From positions 86,421-150,420 of the forward strand of contig NZ_AJKI01000063.1 in the NCBI RefSeq assembly GCF_000259075.1: a stretch of 64,000 bases of DNA, read 5' to 3'. Source of the stretch: Marinilabilia salmonicolor JCM 21150. Lineage in GTDB: Bacteria > Bacteroidota > Bacteroidia > Bacteroidales > Marinilabiliaceae. The translations under genes were made by a program, and so were the position numbers. The notes below the pieces were generated by a model, which ran no database searches, was not told where the DNA came from, and was given only the letters and a program-made list of their open reading frames with translations. Below, in pieces: positions 61,817 through 64,000 of the stretch. Position 1 is the first letter of the stretch. Each line of letters opens with the position of its first letter.

Positions 61817-63661
61817 CTAACGTACTGCCAGAGGCAACCAATACCTGATTCTTTTTCCGGTAATTGCACCATTTGTTATAAGATCGACCATTTCCATTTC
61901 CTTTGGTTTCAGTCCATACTCCTTCCGCAGAGAGTCAATCCTGTCCTTAATCACCCCAAAAGTTGCCTCCGATTGGTGATCTGAAACGCTTACACCCTTA
62001 TTCTCTATTGTTACCTCAAGTTCCTTTTCCTTTTGTTTATATAGTACTGATATCCCGGGACAGCAACACTCCCTGCTTTTCCCCTTTGCAAAAAAGTCAT
62101 CAATCAATGGTCTCGATAACATTGGTGGCACCATCAGGTTGCAGGAATCGGAAATAACAGATGTTTGAACACCGCAATCTATTGTCTGATAATATCTACG
62201 ACATTGTACTTTCAGATACTTTTCAAGCACCTCCTGCTCCTCGGGAAGAGATATCAATTCCACATCAGAATATCCAATCATTTTACGCATTAGAAAAGCT
62301 ATATCGCTCAAAAAATCAGAGGCCTCACTTTTATTGTCGCTGATGATATAATTTTGTAAGGATGCAAGGGCGTTAAAAATAAAATGAGGATTCATTTGAA
62401 TTCGAATCATCCGTTGGTGCAACAACTGCTTCTCTTTTTGGTGTTGCACCATTTTATTCCGGCCATACAGAACCCAGATAGCCAATCCGGCAATCAACAA
62501 AAGTGCAAGAATAATCAACAACAAGTTTTTCTCACGCATTTCTGCCTTTGCAAGCATCAATTCTTTCTCATTCAACACTCTGTCAATTGCATCGTCACGA
62601 AAATCTGCAGGCTGCTCTCCGTTTATGATATACAATGAGTCTGATAACAGTGTATAGGTCTCAAGAATTGTTAATGCACGCTGATATTCCTCTCCCATTT
62701 TTAGTGCAAGAAACAATGAATAAAGATTTTTCTGTCGAAGATCATCCCATCCCATATTCCGGGCAATACGTTCAGCTCTCTCATAAAAAACGACCGATAG
62801 AGCCGTTCTGTCTTGTTCAAAGTATAAATCGCCAAGAAGGCTGTATATATTTATTAAACGGGATTTGTCATTATTCTCTTTAAAAAATTCAAGCGATTCA
62901 TCAAGATACAAAGCAGCACGTCCGTATTCCTTTTCATATAGATACAACGCGCCCAAATTACACTTGACCTTGGCAACACCTTCCTCGTTATCCAACAGGG
63001 TGTAAGTATCAAGGGCATCATGATACATATCAATTGCACGTTTGTATTGTCCAAGATCAGAAAGGAAGATGGCATAATCGTTAGAAACAGCAGCTGCTGC
63101 AGATAAAGAATCCATCTCCATAAAAGACGCTCTGGCATACCTGAAGTATTTCTCTGCCTTAAGGCTATCTCCCGCTTTATCCTGGATTAGAGCAATGTTA
63201 TGAAGGCATTCCGCAAAACCGAATCTGTTCCCGGCCTCTTCTTCAAAATTTGCAGAATTAATAAAAGCATCAAGCGCTTCATTATACCTGCTATTATAGT
63301 AACGGGTAAGTCCAAGGTTATTATAAAAAATGGCTTTTTTTTCAGGAAAATCATAGTTTCTTAAACAATCAATACCTTTTTGATAGTAATCTCCGGAGGT
63401 ATTAAACTCACCGTTGTAATAGGCAGCTTCAGCCCGGTAATACCATCCCATAGCCTCAAGGGTATCATTCCTCCCTGTTACCTGTTGCAAAAATAATTTG
63501 GCCAGTGAATCAGCTTTTGAAGGTTGATCTGAAAGTAATGTTTTAATTTCCGCTTCCAACTGTTCAACAGAAAGCGAGTCATTAGTACCCTTTCCTGTAA
63601 TGCCAATGCTTACAAGAAAAAAGAAAATGAAAATTAACCGGTTAGTTGAAGGACAAAACAT
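61817..63661 (-). CDS. TPR sensor with LytS-like kinase core and degenerate ATPase domain
   Basis: The 614-residue protein has a signal peptide or first membrane segment (about 9-23), six or more TPR repeats (about 35-345), a membrane segment (about 380-398) and a HisKA_3/LytS-like core. The phosphoacceptor His is kept (H426 in IQMNPHFIFNAL). The ATP-binding part is not: the N-box, normally QPFVENAIxHG, reads RPLIDDFFAKG at 517-527, and a Cys-rich stretch (ECCCPG) interrupts it. No GIGLxN G-box is seen. It is probably unable to bind ATP in the normal way. No LytTR regulator is adjacent. Confidence 0.88.
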   Translation of the reverse strand: MFCPSTNRLIFIFFFLVSIGITGKGTNDSLSVEQLEAEIKTLLSDQPSKADSLAKLFLQQVTGRNDTLEAMGWYYRAEAAYYNGEFNTSGDYYQKGIDCLRNYDFPEKKAIFYNNLGLTRYYNSRYNEALDAFINSANFEEEAGNRFGFAECLHNIALIQDKAGDSLKAEKYFRYARASFMEMDSLSAAAAVSNDYAIFLSDLGQYKRAIDMYHDALDTYTLLDNEEGVAKVKCNLGALYLYEKEYGRAALYLDESLEFFKENNDKSRLINIYSLLGDLYFEQDRTALSVVFYERAERIARNMGWDDLRQKNLYSLFLALKMGEEYQRALTILETYTLLSDSLYIINGEQPADFRDDAIDRVLNEKELMLAKAEMREKNLLLIILALLLIAGLAIWVLYGRNKMVQHQKEKQLLHQRMIRIQMNPHFIFNALASLQNYIISDNKSEASDFLSDIAFLMRKMIGYSDVELISLPEEQEVLEKYLKVQCRRYYQTIDCGVQTSVISDSCNLMVPPMLSRPLIDDFFAKGKSRECCCPGISVLYKQKEKELEVTIENKGVSVSDHQSEATFGVIKDRIDSLRKEYGLKPKEMEMVDLITNGAITGKRIRYWLPLAVR

Positions 63662-63751
63662 TTACACAAAAAATTAAAACCTCACAAAACTACAGATTTT
63701 AATTCATATTGTGATAGTAAACCGGAAGACATTGGTACGAAAATAGGATGA

Positions 63752-63813
63752 GCCTCCCCTATCCCCTCCAAAGGAGAGGGAGGGCCTCCCCTAACCCCTC
63801 CCAGGGAGGGGGA
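63752..63813. repeat. GC-rich palindromic repeat, two tandem copies
   Basis: GCCTCCCCTATCCCCTCC with a complementary GGAGAGGGAGG arm, then a second copy GCCTCCCCTAACCCCTCC with AGGGAGGGGG. Same type as at 48.3 and 49.6 kb, but here in intergenic DNA. The 339-bp gap from 63662 to the window end holds no gene I can support. Confidence 0.7.
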
Positions 63814-63964
63814 GTGGATTCTATAATTTGGAGAAGATCATATTATTTTGGAAAGAGATTGCCTGGTTTTGTAAACATTGACAGATTTTTGCAATAACCA
63901 TAAATAGTTGGCCCCCATTTGGGGACCCGGTTCTAGTGGTCCGGCTTTGCTTCTTTCAAAAAAT

Positions 63965-63986
63965 GGTGCGAATTGGAATTCGCACC
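63965..63986. repeat. Short perfect hairpin near the window end
   Basis: GGTGCGAATT and AATTCGCACC are exact 10-bp complements separated by GG. The second arm is followed by TCCTTATAAC, with no clear T-tract, so this is more likely a small repeat than a terminator. Confidence 0.45.
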
Positions 63987-64000
63987 TCCTTATAACAAAA

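Noticed and set aside
1..64000. tRNA, rRNA, CRISPR arrays, complete insertion sequences or prophage
   Set aside because: Scanned by eye for tRNA T-loops, direct-repeat arrays and transposase motifs; none was convincing. A covariance-model and tRNA search could still find small RNAs.

Overview
The window looks like a chromosomal segment of a free-living member of the phylum Bacteroidota, probably near Bacteroidales/Marinilabiliales. The phylum-level evidence is type IX secretion and gliding genes (PorX, PorW/SprE, GldH), a secreted protein with a type IX C-terminal sorting domain, two S46 dipeptidyl-peptidases, PSP1, LytS/LytTR signalling with Reg_prop propellers, and promoters of the TTG-N19-TAnnTTTG type (best example upstream of metA). 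I see no rRNA, tRNA, phage, complete insertion sequence or CRISPR array. The order placement is inference.

Layout. 1-3.2 kb: porW followed by porX (cut by the window edge), both leftward. 3.5-4.8 kb: an NtrC-type regulator with a damaged sigma-54 contact loop. 4.9-10.5 kb: a leftward housekeeping run (holB, PSP1, gldH, trmB, an alkyltransferase-like protein, then mrp and a NifU C-domain protein). 10.7-17.8 kb: a repeat cluster, a GT28-like glycosyltransferase, small unknown genes, DUF3108 and thiamine-binding-like proteins, an Ig-like lipoprotein, a coiled-coil protein, and metA. 17.9-22.6 kb: a TetR regulator, RNase R and a Cys/Met PLP enzyme. 22.7-29.6 kb: a beta-barrel protein, then a heavy-metal RND operon in which pump and outer-membrane channel are one ORF. 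29.8-34.4 kb: pterin dehydratase and two related PAS histidine kinases. 34.5-38.8 kb: a 1,403-residue type IX substrate. 39-44.4 kb: structured non-coding DNA, then a hybrid-free Reg_prop/LytS kinase and its LytTR partner. 44.5-50.3 kb: a porin-like protein, a MORN-repeat protein, cysS, an M28 peptidase and rnhB. 50.4-55.8 kb: outer-membrane proteins flanking a very compact set with a TM2 protein, a LolA-like protein, a secreted YidD-like protein and two TPR/PGxGQ membrane proteins. 56-60.5 kb: two tandem S46 peptidases. 60.6-63.7 kb: MarC, a viroplasmin-RNase H1, and a TPR kinase with a degenerate ATPase domain.

How the genes work together. PorW, PorX, GldH and the sorting-domain protein belong to type IX secretion and gliding. 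MetA (predicted to use acetyl-CoA) and the PLP enzyme serve methionine metabolism, although they are not in one operon. The RND operon should export divalent metals. The tandem S46 enzymes fit a peptide-feeding lifestyle. The best candidate for an undescribed system is the translationally overlapped set at 51.9-54.8 kb, with the TM2 gene just upstream. The most unusual non-coding features are a dispersed multi-hairpin repeat family (10.7, 32.4, 32.5 and 39.0 kb), a MITE-like element at 39.3-39.5 kb, and GC-rich palindromes that supply stop codons to cysS and the M28 peptidase gene.
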